Positions 46,551 to 58,065 of a stretch of DNA of 64,000 nt are shown piece after piece. The notes under the pieces are model-generated. The model had not been told where the DNA came from, ran no database searches, and saw only the letters and a list, made by a program, of their open reading frames with translations. Origin of the DNA: Chamaecrista fasciculata. Lineage: Eukaryota > Streptophyta > Magnoliopsida > Fabales > Fabaceae. The stretch covers positions 5,476 to 69,475 of the forward strand of contig QANZ01015695.1 of the NCBI GenBank assembly GCA_003254925.1, written 5' to 3'. Numbering within the stretch: the stretch's first letter is position 1; every line of letters starts with the position of its first letter. Position numbers and translations under genes: made by a program.

Positions 46551-46744
46551 GAACTAAATAAAATTGATTTCATGGACGATTTTGATGAAATTGAGCAGAT
46601 TGTTGCATTGATTGAAACCAACAACAAAGCATGTGCATTGAATGCTCCCTCAAAAGAGAGTTTGACATCATGACTTAACAAATGACAGAACTAAAAGATA
46701 AATTAGTGAAAGAAAAGAATTAGGCAAAGAAAGAACTCATCCAA

Positions 46745-46870
46745 AAGGCCCACCACTTTGATGAATATTGAATAGTGCCTACAAAACCAAAGCTACAAAA
46801 CCATCTTCAAACATGCATGGACTGCTACTATATTACTTCTAGCTAAATTACAACATATTATATATATATA
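46745..46870. repeat. Direct repeat, right copy
   Basis: It matches 43010-43120 (see there). The two copies are in the same orientation and enclose about 3.6 kb that contains the LINE fragment and a CACTA-like end. Confidence 0.75.
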
Positions 46871-46874
46871 TATA

Positions 46875-47749
46875 TGTAAAAACAGAAAAGCTTTAGAGTG
46901 CTAAATGTAATTTTGCTCATGTCATATTTGCAAACTAAAATATCATGTACGGTTATGCATGTATACATACATGAAGATGTAATTTTAGTATGGTCAAGGA
47001 CTAAATTGCATACTTTTCTTAAATTTAAGACTGTTTCATAATTTGTGCTATGTAATTCGGGTGAAATTCCAGTTTTTGCCCAAAATGTTTTCATAAAGTT
47101 CATTCAAGTCCCAAATTTGACTAATTTATTGTCCAAAAGATATGTTCTTTTGTGGAAGTCACCTATAGGTGAAGAATATCTCTTTCTCAATTAGATAGAT
47201 GTCACTTTTGCGTTGAATGTCTTTATCTTAAGTAGTTAACACCTCTTGTGTGTGAAAGGTGTCTCTTCTTAAACACCCTCCACGATTTCTTAGGTGAAAA
47301 CTACCTCTTCATGAAGACTTTTCACCACTCAAGTGAAGACTACTTTCTCTTAGGAGGTCTCCTCCCTCTAAGGTATCTTCCACACTTTTTGATAAAAGAG
47401 CTAGATTTCAAGGACTTGAAAGCTAAAAAACAAAACTTTTGGGGGTCTTTCTGCAATTTTTCCCTCTCTCTTTTTATGACTACAACTTCGACATTCTTTC
47501 TTTGGTGTCTATTTTTTTTTCTTTTTGCATCTTTCTAAAATGAATTAAAATAGTCTAATGCATACCTATGCATAAATCTTTGAGGATCTTGAATTGCTCT
47601 TCCTCTCCGGCGGAATCGCCAAAATGTTCCAGGAACGGGTAGGTTCAAGCTTGGAGGACCAGAGCAAAACAAGATAAATAGAGTAAAATAATAATCAAAA
47701 TAAAGAATAACAATATTAAAGAAAATAATAGGAAACAGTCCCTAGGATG
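46875..47749. other. Intergenic DNA
   Basis: No gene is recognised. CCGGCGGAATCGCCAAAATG at 47607-47626 recalls a retrotransposon primer-binding site read on the minus strand, but no LTR pair supports it. Confidence 0.4.
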
Positions 47750-47757
47750 ATCTTAAT

Positions 47758-48401
47758 TAGAGCTGTCAAAACGGGTTCCAACCTACGGGTTGGACCCTTT
47801 TAACCCACCAAAAAGGTGAGCCGGGTTGATGAAATCCCGACTCACCAATGATTTTGGCCCATGTGGGTTGGCTCACCTAACCCGCGAGCCATGGTGAGCC
47901 AACCCGGCGAGTTGGTGGGTTGACTCACCAACCCACCTAAATAAAAAAAATTAAAAATTTCATTCACTAACTTAAATTTTAAACTTAAAACTTAATCCAC
48001 TCATCTTTTCCTCTTTCAAAATTGCACAACCGCACAGGGACTTAAACAACTCTTTTCTTCCTCTTCCAAAAACGCACATCCACCCTCTTTCATTCTTCTT
48101 CTCTCACTCCCAAATGCTCCCTTAATTCCAATTCTGATGTGTAAATATGTATAAATTATTAAATTATAATGTATCATGTATGTATAAGAAAAAAAAACAT
48201 GTTGCAAAAATAAAATATACTTTGAAGTTTGAAGAAAAAAAAATTTAGTGGGTTAAGTGAGCCAACCCGGCTCACCAAGTGAGCCGGGTTGGCGAAATCC
48301 TAGCTCACCAAATATTCTAACCCGGGTGAGCCAACCCGTATAACTCGTAACCCGTGGTGGGCCAAACTGTGTGAGCCGGGTTGGCCACTTTGACGGCTCT
48401 A
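47758..48401. mobile_element. 644-bp nonautonomous hAT-like element
   Basis: The ends TAGAGCTGTCAAA and TTTGACGGCTCTA are inverted (one mismatch), flanked by the 8-bp duplication ATCTTAAT at 47750-47757 and 48402-48409. Subterminal zones are packed with GAGCCAACCCGG/CCGGGTTGGC motifs in both orientations. The AT-rich centre encodes nothing. Confidence 0.92.
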
Positions 48402-48409
48402 ATCTTAAT

Positions 48410-49494
48410 AGGGAAGAAGTAAAACACTTATGTAAGAAATTGATAAGACAAAAGGACTTAAAATATAATAAAACAAACTTTATTCTAAAGAGCTCAAGGA
48501 AAATAATGATTCTCACCGACATTTCACACTCAAGAAGAAGTGTTACTTCTCTCGTGAAAAATATGTCTCTCTCTAATATATGAATTATCATCCTATATGC
48601 TAACCATCTTCATTTTCTCCTTTTCTTCATGCGTGTCCTCTCCTCATAGAAACTCATCTCTCCCTTATGCCTTGTGCGTATTCTTCGTACTCCATCTCCC
48701 TCTCTCCTCCCTTTTTCTTATGCGATTAGCCCCCCTCCCCCCTCCCTTATTATTCCTCACTAATCAATTGCCCTTAATAGGTAATTATATGTCTTATAAC
48801 CGTATGCCTTTCAACTCCTTCATTATATGTTATTAATTCCTTTTAATTGCCTCAACTAGCCTTTAACACTCATCAAAGGGTTATGTGCCTTCAATTCATA
48901 TTTTTAATGCATACATAATGACTTATAATATCTCATTTCTACAGGCCGCCCCGAGCCAAATTTTTTGAGGCGGGTCCAAAACAAAAAAAAAATAGTTTGA
49001 GGACCAAAATGGCATAAGAAATAGTTTAAGGATCAAAATAAAATAAAAAATAGTTTGAGGACCAAAATAAAACAAAAATAGTTTGAGCTTGGATAAATAA
49101 TATACCGTTTCAATCTTTTAGGGACTAAAAAGTATACCGTTTTGATCTTTTAGGGACTAAAAAGTATACCATTTTGATCTTTCAATGACTAAACTGTACA
49201 TTTCAATCTTTCAAAGATTGAGTTGTCAGCTTGGTTATCTTTCAAAGACCAAATTGTTAGTTTACTCATTTTATTTTAACAAAAATCAAATTTTCTTCAT
49301 TTTTTATACAATGTTAAAATGGGGTAAACTAGTAAACTTACACCAATATCATGATTTAATCCTTTAATCTCCTTTTCTTTGTTTTTTTAATTATTCAAAC
49401 AAGGGGGAGATAATAAGAGGATTAATCCCTCTTCCTCTCCCCTCCCCTCCCTTTCCAATCTCCTTCCTCCTCCGCATGAAACCAAACAAACCCT
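48410..49494. other. Intergenic DNA with foldback fragments
   Basis: Around 48990-49270 there are repeated ATAGTTTGAGGACCAAAAT and TTTTAGGGACTAAAAAGTATA words, part of a foldback repeat with end AATTGTTAGTTTACTC. CT-rich tracts lie at 48595-48760 and 49425-49475. No gene is recognised. Confidence 0.45.
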
Positions 49495-49715
49495 TAGACA
49501 AAAGGTCTTAATTTTATTTTATGAATGTTATCTATATACGTAAAATATTTATTTTGAATTCAATCCTTCTATTGAATTCTTTTTAGATTTTTTTTTTTAA
49601 AATTAATACCCTTCACTACAAGAAAAATTGCAATTAGCGACAAAATTTTTTATTTCTAAATCATGAAATTTTGTCCCTAATTAAAATTAGATATCTTTAT
49701 AGGGATACTTTATCA
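49495..49715. repeat. CACTA-type terminus, copy 2
   Basis: CACTACAAGAAAAATTGCAA at 49615 is a canonical CACTA transposon end, followed by TTAGCGACAAAA and TTTGTCCCTAAT. The block upstream matches 45660-45790. No transposase lies to its right before the TIM17 gene. Confidence 0.65.
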
Positions 49716-49794
49716 ACTTTATGTTTTCCCCTTTAAATTGACTATTAATCCAGCCCTAAGTCTAATTGATTCAGAATGGCAAAGTTTTGTTTTG

Positions 49795-50215
49795 ATTTTT
49801 CATGTTTGCTTAAAGTTTTGTTTTGGTCCTTTATGTTCGTTTAAAGTTTTGTTTTGGTCTCTCAAGTTTTTTTCGTTCTGTTTTGGTCCTTTAAGTTTTC
49901 AAAAAGTTCCACCGCTAGTCCCTAACTCTTTTTCATTCACATTTTCTGTTAAAAAAAGAAAAAAAAATTAACTTTCATCTCTCAACAATTTTGCTCTTTT
50001 ACAAAAAAAAATGACCTTAATGCAAAAGAGCAAAATTGTTGAGAGATTAAAGATAGTTTTTTTTCCTTTTTTTTTAACGGGAAAAGTGGATGAAAAAGAG
50101 TCAATGACTAATAATAAAACTTTTTGAAAACTTGAGAGACTAAAACGGAACTTTGACCAAATATTAGGGACCAAAATATAACGAAAAAACATAAAGGACC
50201 AAAATAGAAGTCTAA
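49795..50215. repeat. Palindromic foldback repeat just upstream of TIM17
   Basis: Left words GTTTTGGTCCTTTATGTTCG and TTTTGGTCTCTCAAGTTTTT pair with ACTTGAGAGACTAAAACGG and ATAAAGGACCAAAATAG at the right; the centre pairs CAACAATTTTGCTCTTTTAC with its complement at 50022. It ends about 135 bases before the TIM17 start codon. Confidence 0.8.
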
Positions 50216-50352
50216 AATGAAATCGAGTTGGGTTCCGAAACCCTCTTTTCCCAAAGCCATACAGAGTGAGTGAAGAGTGAAGAAGGTCTGATTCGCTTTG
50301 AAATTAGGGCTTGATTCGAAAAAACCTTAGGTAGGCCTTCTTCTTCTTTGTG

Positions 50353-51027
50353 ATGGGGACACCAGAGACTTCTCGCGAACCATGTCCCGATCGCATCCTC
50401 GACGACATAGGCGGCGCTTTCGGAATGGGAGCCGTTGGCGGCTCCGCTTTTCACTTTCTCAAAGGTCTATACAACTCTCCAAAGGGCTCTCGCCTCATCG
50501 GCGGCTCACAAGCCGTTCGCCTCAACGCGCCACGTGTCGGTGGTAGTTTCGCCGTGTGGGGTGGTTTGTTCTCGTCTTTCGATTGCACCATGGTCTATCT
50601 TCGTCAGAAGGAAGATCCCTGGAATTCCATCATCGCCGGCGCTGCCACCGGCGGCTTCCTTTCCATGCGGCAAGGTTTAGGCGCTTCCGCTCGCTCCGCC
50701 GCGTTCGGCGGTGTTTTGTTGGCTTTGATTGAAGGAGCTGGGATCATGCTCAATAAGTTCCTCAGCGCACAGCAACAGATGCCTATAATGATTGATGAAC
50801 CTATGCCTCCTGGCTTCCCTAATTCAACCAATAGTAATAGATTGCCGCCGTCGCCTACACCGCCGCCGCCGCCGTCTTCGGATTCGGGTTCGGAAACCAA
50901 ATGGTTTGGTGGGTGGTTCGGTGGTGGAAGCAAGAAAGACGAACCCACTACGAGTGGTGGGGGTAGCGAGACCAAGGTGTTGGAGAGTTTTGATGCTCCA
51001 CCAGTGCCGAATTTTGAATATAAGTGA
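50353..51027 (+). CDS. TIM17: TIM17, mitochondrial inner membrane import translocase subunit
   Basis: A single-exon frame of 224 residues starting [20 protein letters not shown]. It is the TIM17 subunit of the TIM23 complex, which moves presequence-bearing proteins across or into the mitochondrial inner membrane. Family features are the N-terminal RCPDRIL-type motif, then four glycine-rich hydrophobic segments in about residues 15-140: [39 protein letters not shown], the [20 protein letters not shown] loop and segment, and [15 protein letters not shown]. The C-terminal extension (about residues 150-224) has a Pro run and a WFGGWFGGG stretch, as in the longer plant TIM17-2-like forms. Absence of introns is usual for this plant family. 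GC content is clearly higher than in flanking DNA. No lesion is seen. Confidence 0.96.
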   Translation: MGTPETSREPCPDRILDDIGGAFGMGAVGGSAFHFLKGLYNSPKGSRLIGGSQAVRLNAPRVGGSFAVWGGLFSSFDCTMVYLRQKEDPWNSIIAGAATGGFLSMRQGLGASARSAAFGGVLLALIEGAGIMLNKFLSAQQQMPIMIDEPMPPGFPNSTNSNRLPPSPTPPPPPSSDSGSETKWFGGWFGGGSKKDEPTTSGGGSETKVLESFDAPPVPNFEYK

Positions 51028-51052
51028 GCTGGGATTTTCAGTTCAGGCAGTG

Positions 51053-51590
51053 TCTTTGTGGATATTAGGTAAGGATTGAGTTGTAGCGATTTTAATTTGA
51101 GTCATAAAGGTGTTTAATTTCTTTCATTGTGGGTTGGGGTTTCAACCACACTCAATGATTGATTGACCTTTGTATAAGGAGAGACCTTATATTTCTGTTT
51201 CAGCCGTTTTGCTTTTTGACTTACCATTTTATAGTCTTGCAAAATTATGTTTTCTTTATTAAGATTGATTCTGGACGACTTAAGCAAGCAAACTGATTTC
51301 GTTGTTATTTTGGTGGATATTAAGTAAGGATTGAGTAGCGATTTTGAATCATAAAGGTGTTTAATTCATTCCATTGTGGGTTGTGGTTTCAACCAGACAG
51401 ACTCAATGATTGACCTTTCTTTGTATAAGACCTTATATTTGTGTTTCAGCCGTTTTGCTTTCTGACTTACCATTTTATTATGATATAAATAACAGTGATT
51501 GATAGTCTTGCAAAATTATGTTTTCTTTATTAAGATGATTCTGGACGACTTAAGTAAACTGATTTGGCTGTGATTTTGGTGGATATATGT
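51053..51590. repeat. Tandem duplication of the TIM17 3' flank
   Basis: A unit of about 255 bases starting GTGGATATTAGGTAAGGATTG at 51058 is repeated from 51312 (GTGGATATTAAGTAAGGATTG), sharing TTTCAGCCGTTTTGCTTT, CTTGCAAAATTATGTTTTC and CTGGACGACTTAAG. A third unit begins at about 51576 and breaks off. Copy 2 has a ~27-base insertion near 51480. Confidence 0.85.
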
Positions 51591-52820
51591 GTGAGAGCCT
51601 CCATCAGTTGGAATACATACGAGTATTTTTTAGTCATACTCGATTGTAGTTGGATTCTTAATTATCAACTCCCAGGTTTTATTTATAAATCATTTATGCA
51701 GTTTTATATAATTCTTTCCCTCAATATATTGATTGAAGTTGTTGTTGATGGCTTCTTGTTTTCTTTTTTGGCCAGAAAGTTGTTGGCTTCTTGTTGCTTC
51801 TTAGAGTCTTGCCCAATTTTCGTGAGACAGTAAATCATTCTGTATTGCATTGGATTTCCCTCAAATTTATCAGGCACACAAGTTAAAAACTATAGATTCT
51901 GTTGTCGTCATTAACCTTCTACATGAATGTTAGATTGTTCGACCCCTCCATATTGTCTTATGCTTTGCATCTCTTTGCAAAGCATTAGCTAGCATTACCT
52001 TCTAAATCTGATGCTGCAATATGTTAGTTATGTTATGGTGATATGTTTGTAAATTAATCAATACTCATAGGAATGATTAGATTAGAAGATACAATGTGCT
52101 TGCCTTAATTGTTGAACCCCTTAGGTATTCAATGGTATTTGGCACCTTGTTTTACTTCTATCATCTCAGACATATTTCTAGCTTCAAAGACTCTTTTATA
52201 TTCTTCGGTAGTTAGCATATCCTTTTAATATGCTTCCCTGTTTTGAGCTACTCCACTGGTAAACAAAGACCCAAAGGATTATCTGGTCGAAACCGTTTCA
52301 CCAAAACAGTTTGCTAGGTTGCATTGGTACAGCCGTACAGCTCAGGGTAGGCAGTTCTTAGAAAATAGATAGTATTGGTACAGAATAATATATTTATATA
52401 AAATAATGAAATATGCCACATATATAATACTTTTACTATCAATAAATATTTTAGAGTGCATAAATATTCTATACTTCATAACTAATATACTATATTTATA
52501 TTTTTTTGGCTAGATTTTTTATCTCACTTTCATATTATTAGTTTGTCAAGGCCCAAATAAAACATCTTTAGCTAATCTGTTAACTTCAGAATGGCTTTAT
52601 TATTGACTCTGTCAACCCCAAAAGGCCAAAATCCCCTATCATTCAGGAGTGGCGAGAGCAGTACCTTGCTGGCTACTGCAATTGCCGAAATTGAAAGCTT
52701 CTTATTGTGGCAAACACTGCAAGCTCTATCCTCTTTATCTATGGTTTACTGGTTTCAGTTTTTCTCAATAATTTGAAGCTCTGCATTTTTCATTTGAGTT
52801 GTGTTTTTTCTTTTTCTTTT
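51591..52820. other. Intergenic DNA downstream of TIM17
   Basis: No gene or bounded repeat is recognised. Confidence 0.5.
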
Positions 52821-54944
52821 GGGTAAATTGCAGTTTTGTACCTGTGGTTAGGGGCGATTCCACTTTGGTACCCTGAAAGAAAAATTTTTGCAGTTTGGTG
52901 CCATGTGGTTTGCTCTGTTAGCGAATTGGTCCCCTGTGCTTTATTTCCGTTAGGATTTAAGTCCTTTCCCTTTACTAAAAGGGATCAAAACATAAAGAAA
53001 ACAGAAACTAAAGAGTACATTATGTAATTTTACTGTTGAGTTGAAATTAATTATAAAAGGATCTTTAGAATTCTAATATTATAGAATTTTCTCCTTTTCA
53101 TAAGATTTCTTTTGAATTGGTCCTAACTTAATTACACTTTAATCCCAAAAGTTTATAATTTTTATCAAAATAGTCCTTAGAACCTCAGAAGACAAATGAA
53201 CATATATGATTTATCAAAAAATCCCCATATTCAAAAGACCCTTTTATAATTATTTTCAAAAGACTCTTTAGAATTCTAATATTTTCAAAAGACGCTTTGC
53301 GTGGGTTAATAAAAATGTTAGATTTATGACTCTAATTACTCTAATTAAATCTTGTTGGCATGGTTTAATTGTTGTTATTTTTTCTTGTAAATTAAAATTT
53401 TAGGTAAGTTGGATTCTAAGAGTTTAGAGGTTAGAATATATTTCAAGGGTCAATGAATACTTACAAATATTTATAAATCACCTTAAATAAAATACTCACA
53501 TTGATAACAATATTTCAAGGCTCAATGAACACTTCTCCATATTAAAATCCTTTAACCTTGGGCCAAAAAAAAAAAAAAACAAGAAAAAAATCCTTTAACC
53601 ATTTTAAGCTTAAGTGTACCCGCTTTTAGGAAATATATATATCCTTACTCNAAATTTTCATTCAAGTACACTACAAACAAATCAAAACCCCCCAAATTTT
53701 TCCAAAATCAATTTCCACAAATCAAAAAGCCTCTCAACAACAAAATCATCATCCTAACTGGTATATGTATATGTATGGGGCCACATTCATACTACGAATG
53801 GAGCTTCAATCAAAACATTCAACAATTTCAAGACGTCCTAACAACATTCACGAATCCATCTTCGTCTTCTTCCCCAATCGCCTACTCTGACCATCTCGAC
53901 AGTTACCTCACCGAACCCACCTCTCACAACATCGGAAGCGCCTCCGGCAGTTTCCAGAACGACGGCCTTCTCGCCGGCGTCGGAGATGCTGCCGGAAGCA
54001 GCACCAGCGACGCCGAGTTCGGATTCTCGAGACTTGAAGGTCGGATTTGAAGGTTCCTTTCCATCTGAAGGGTTGGAAAGGTGGTTTGTATAGGAAGGGT
54101 TTTGGAAAAGAGGGATCGATTGTTGCCCGAAACTGTGAATGAGATTTCTGCAGAGGGTTTTTTTGTAATTTGGGACTTCTAAGGATGGGTTCCGATTTGA
54201 ATCTGGGAAATCGGAAGATTGATTAAGAGTTTGGGTTGGGATTTGATCTTGAATTTGTTGAATGTTTTGATCTGAAGCTCTATTCGTAGTATGAAAGAAC
54301 ATCAGAGGAGACTCATGGTGGCTCGCTGGCAGCTTCTGACGGTGGCCGGACGTCGACGAACCTGCGACCGTGGTGGAGGACGAAGGGAGAAAGTGAGAGT
54401 GTTAGACTCAATTAGTGAGTAAAAATGGGAAAGAGAGAGTCGGATTGGGGTTTTTAATTGCTGGTGGGATCATTCTGAAAGTTTTTGGAAGTTTAGGATG
54501 CTCATTTGTCTTTTGAGGTTCTAAGGACTATTTTGATAAAGATCATAAACTTTTGGGATTAAAGTGTAATTAAGTCAGGACCAATTGCAAAAAAATCTTA
54601 TGAAAATGAGAAAATTCTATAATATTAGAATTCTAAAGACTCTTTTATAATTAATTTCAACTCAACAGTAAAATTACATAATGTACCCTTTAGTTTCCGT
54701 TTTTTTTATGTTTTGATACTAAAAGGGAAAGGACTTAAACGCATAAGAGAAGACTTGTTGGGAGGTTTTTGACATTTTAAGGTGGTCACAATCACATTTT
54801 CCGTTAAATCCTAACGGAAATAAAGCACAGGGGACCAATTCGCTAACAGAGCAAACCACAGGGCACCAAACTGCAAAAATTTTTCTTTCAGGGTACCAAA
54901 GTGGAATCACCCCTAACCACAGGGTACCAAACTGCAATTTACCC
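52821..54944. mobile_element. 2.1-kb element with ~0.4-kb terminal inverted repeats and captured sequence
   Basis: The left arm, about 52821-53205, begins GGGTAAATTGCAGTTTTGTA; the right arm, about 54500-54944, is its inverted copy, with matches such as AATTGGTCCCCTGTGCTTTA and TTTATAATTAATTTCAACTC. The ~1.3-kb centre is richer in GC. It holds open frames on both strands (53775-54050 plus; 54302-53838 minus) and a ~45-base inverted pair at 53786-53832 and 54250-54300. No transposase is visible. Long terminal repeats around gene-like DNA suggest a Pack-MULE or foldback element. Target duplication is hidden by T runs. The right flank of the centre contains GGCTCGCTGGCAGCTTCTG, of unknown origin. 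Confidence 0.75.
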
Positions 54945-55430
54945 TTTTTAAAACTATATTATTTAGCGTTCACACTTTTAAAACGAATTTCAAACAATTA
55001 TTAACATCACTAGCTCTCGTAGTCTAGAGGTTACAAAGCATCAAGTCTGTAATTGGATACTTAATGACCAATCCCTGGACGATACTCTTCACAAATGTTA
55101 ATAAGTCACTTGTTTGAAATTAAAATTTTGTGAACTTCCATGACAAGTATCATGGCATACCCACATGCTTTAATTCAAGCAGCTCCATGGTGAATTACCA
55201 TGAATTAGACTTAGTGGAAAGTCCGGCAATTAAACACACCGCCGATTCAGTGTTTAAGATCTTGAAATAATATGCAAAATATATTTATTTATTTTTTTCA
55301 TTTTCATTTTTTTTAAAGAACACACGTAAACAAACAATTTCATACTTAATAAACTATTTTTCCCCCACACTGTATTCAAAACATATTAATCACAATATAG
55401 GTGGGAGACAAAACAAACAATCCGGAAAAC
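54945..55430. other. Intergenic or retrotransposon-flanking DNA
   Basis: No coding sequence. CTCGTAGTCTAGAGGTTAC at 55015 recalls a tRNA box A, but no convincing tRNA structure follows. It may be downstream non-coding sequence of the gag-protease unit. Confidence 0.4.
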
Positions 55431-57209
55431 TTACGGGGGCTTGAAAAGTTCTTTGAAAATTTTCATTAAATTTCTTCTCACCTTCATGGCATGAATCAAT
55501 TCTTTAACACTCAACTTACCACAAGCTTTCTTCTGAGTTCGGGTAAATTTACTATTATCGTCCTCTTTGGCAAATGATTTTCTAATTTTTACTTTCGGAC
55601 GATGTCTTACTCGAACTAGCTTACCATCCCTTTTACGAACGCCTTCAATTTGAAATTTCCATTTCTTGTACCGACGAACAGACATACCTGCATCAATTTT
55701 AAAAATTAAATTGTATAAATTTCGCAGGTTAAATGGAATGGAAGTAAGATTAGGGAAAGGAAATTGAAGTAAGGTGAGAGGATCTTTAATCTTAGAGCGA
55801 GCAAGCTCTTCTCTTGGCGGTAAGGTGGGCTCTAGCAGCTTATCAACTCCTACAAAATCAACAGAAATACCTTCATCGGAATTATTAGTATTTTCATTAC
55901 TACAGACATTCTCACAATCATTATTAGAGGAAGAAGCAAAAGAAGCACTATCAAAGGCATGCACAACATTAACATCTAGAAGTGAGTAATCCTCATTTGG
56001 ATACCGCATTGCTTCATACATGTTAAAACTAATCTTTTGATCTCCCACCTCCATTGTGATAGACCCTTCTTTCATGTCAATCATGGTCTTTGCAGTTCTT
56101 AAAAATGGTCTACCAAGAATTAAGGTGGAATCCTGCATTTTGTTTTCATCCATATCAAGAACATAAAAATCATTAGGAAAGACTAGCTCTTTAACTTTGA
56201 CAAGTACATCCTCAACTATACCTTGGGGTTTTCTACAAGTTCGATCAGCCAACTGTAAAATCATACTTGTGGATTTAAGAGTCTTAATTCCTAAGCATTC
56301 AAAAACAGATTTAGGCATTACATTTATTGCAGCTCCCAAGTCAAGCAAAGCACCATTAATTGTTACCTTGCCAATTGTACAAGGAATAGTGAAAGATCCA
56401 GGATCTTTACACTTAATTGGAAGTTGAGGTTTGAATAATGCGGAAACATTCGAACTCACTTGCACCTTTTCATTTGGTTTAAATTTTCTTTTATGGGTGC
56501 ACAGGTCCTTCAAGAATTTAGCATATTTTGGGACCTTTTTAATCAAATCAATAAGAGGAATGTTCACTTCTAATTTGCTAAACAATTCCAAAATTTCCTT
56601 ATCTTGTTTATTTTCTTGTTGCTTTTTACTCAAAAGATAAGAATTTGGAAAAGGAAGATCTTTTATACATACCTCTTTACTTACCTGGTCAGAGGCTCCT
56701 TGATTGCTTGCTTTCTCCTTCCTTTCAGATTTGTTGGCTGTTTTTGGCACTTCTTCTTCTTTCTCTTCATGGTCAGGTTCAGATGTTGGCAGAGAATTCT
56801 CCTCTTTCTTCTCAATATTACCTTCATCAGCACTTGCTTTAGGGCCTTCAATCTTCTTTCCGCTCCTTAGATTTATCGAATTGACTGCCTTTGGATTGAT
56901 GACTGTATTAGAAGGAATGCTTCCTTCTATTCTTGCTCGTTGGTCGCTTATGTCATTGGTGAATTTAGTGACAAATTCACCAAGATTTTCATGTTTTGTT
57001 TTAATGAGCGACATTTCATTGAGAAGAACATCGATTTTGTTATTCATACCTTTTTCTACTTCAGATATTCTGTAATCTGACCTTTGGGAGCATTCATCTA
57101 TTCTTCTCAAAATAAGCTGCAAGTCATCATTCTTATTGGAGCTGGATTGAGTAGGAACCATAACATTGGATGCAGAAGGTGTTGGAGATTGTGCCCTAGG
57201 GCCAATCAT
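55431..57209 (-). pseudogene. Gag-protease ORF of a Ty3/gypsy (Athila/Tat-like) retrotransposon, truncated
   Basis: An open frame of 592 residues. The first ~20 residues come from the LTR-like repeat, since the ATG at 57209 lies inside it. Then follow a coiled-coil-like segment (DECSQRSDYRISEVEKGM), a charged Lys/Glu stretch (about 120-200), and an aspartic protease domain with the active-site Asp in NGALLDLGAAINVMPKSVF, QLADRTCRKPQGIVEDVLV and ILGRPFLRTAKTMIDM (about residues 285-385). Plant gypsy elements of this lineage use DLGA in place of DTG. There is no zinc knuckle and no reverse transcriptase, RNase H or integrase follows; the frame ends in a Lys/Arg-rich tail. The protease half is unbroken, which is unusual for an old fragment. 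Confidence 0.8.
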
Positions 57210-58065
57210 TTTATGTGAAATGTTATGAACATTTGGATTAATTTATAGAGATATATTAATGTGTTATCATAATTAGCATGTTTACTATGATAATGTCCGT
57301 GATTAATTATGAGATAATTAATCTAAATTTTGTCCCTGGTTAATTGTTTTTGTGGGAACGAAAATGAACTAAGACCAGCATGACCTCGGTGCATAGAGAT
57401 GCATGCACTAGATGCTGGGACGAGAGTCATGGTGCGATTACGTAAGGGGTTACGAGTTGCTGGACTGACCCGGAGAGTCCTACATGGGTTTAGTCATCAG
57501 CTTGCCTCTCCTGTACACCTGTCGCGATGCCTTAGACCTGAGGTCATCATTATTCCGGCGTTGCAGTTGTCAGACTTTGGCTTAGTCTAACGTTGCCCGT
57601 AACAGGGTAGCCATAAGGGCTAAGTACAGGTTTGGTTGATTGTCGTGCTGAGGAATGTGGATTGGCCAAGATGGGATTTTGTCCCTCATTAGATGAGAGA
57701 TATCTAACTGGCGCCCTCGATGAGTCTGTCCAAGGAAAGGAGTGGCCACTCAGGAAATTGGGACTTACTCAGGAAATCGAGAAAGTTGTGGTTTGGATTA
57801 TGGATGACTTTCCTGTGCTTAATCCATGACCAAGATATCGTAGGACAATAGGGTCTATGACATGGTGGTACTAAGGTTAAGTCGGTTTTGGTAAAAACGA
57901 TAACTCACGTGGGTAGTCGAGATGGCTTGCTAGAGTCCGCTAACAACTTGTAGGTCATGGAGATGACTTGTTGCCAACTTCACGTGGGGCCTGCTGGGTC
58001 ACACATGAGCAGGATCAGGACACCGTTTAAAAGGGACACGAATTAGGGTTAATTCGTGGGTCACT
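57183..58065. repeat. LTR-like repeat, copy 2, running into a gap
   Basis: It matches 5530-6420 base for base over long stretches, from TGGAGATTGTGCCCTAGG to CACGAATTAGGGTTAATTCG, with small indels. It is next to the gag-protease frame, so in that element's orientation it would be the 5' LTR, ending ATCTCCA. The expected primer-binding site is not evident directly after it. Confidence 0.7.

Noticed and set aside
47600-47640. Retrotransposon primer-binding site
   Set aside because: The similarity is loose and no LTR lies at the proper side.
50435-51079. Other-frame ORFs over the TIM17 gene
   Set aside because: Shadows of a well-conserved coding region.
55015-55090. Possible tRNA-like sequence (GTAGTCTAGAGGTTAC)
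   Set aside because: The arms do not pair and box B is weak.
56604-57075. Plus-strand frames opposite the gag-protease gene
   Set aside because: Antisense shadows of the retrotransposon frame.
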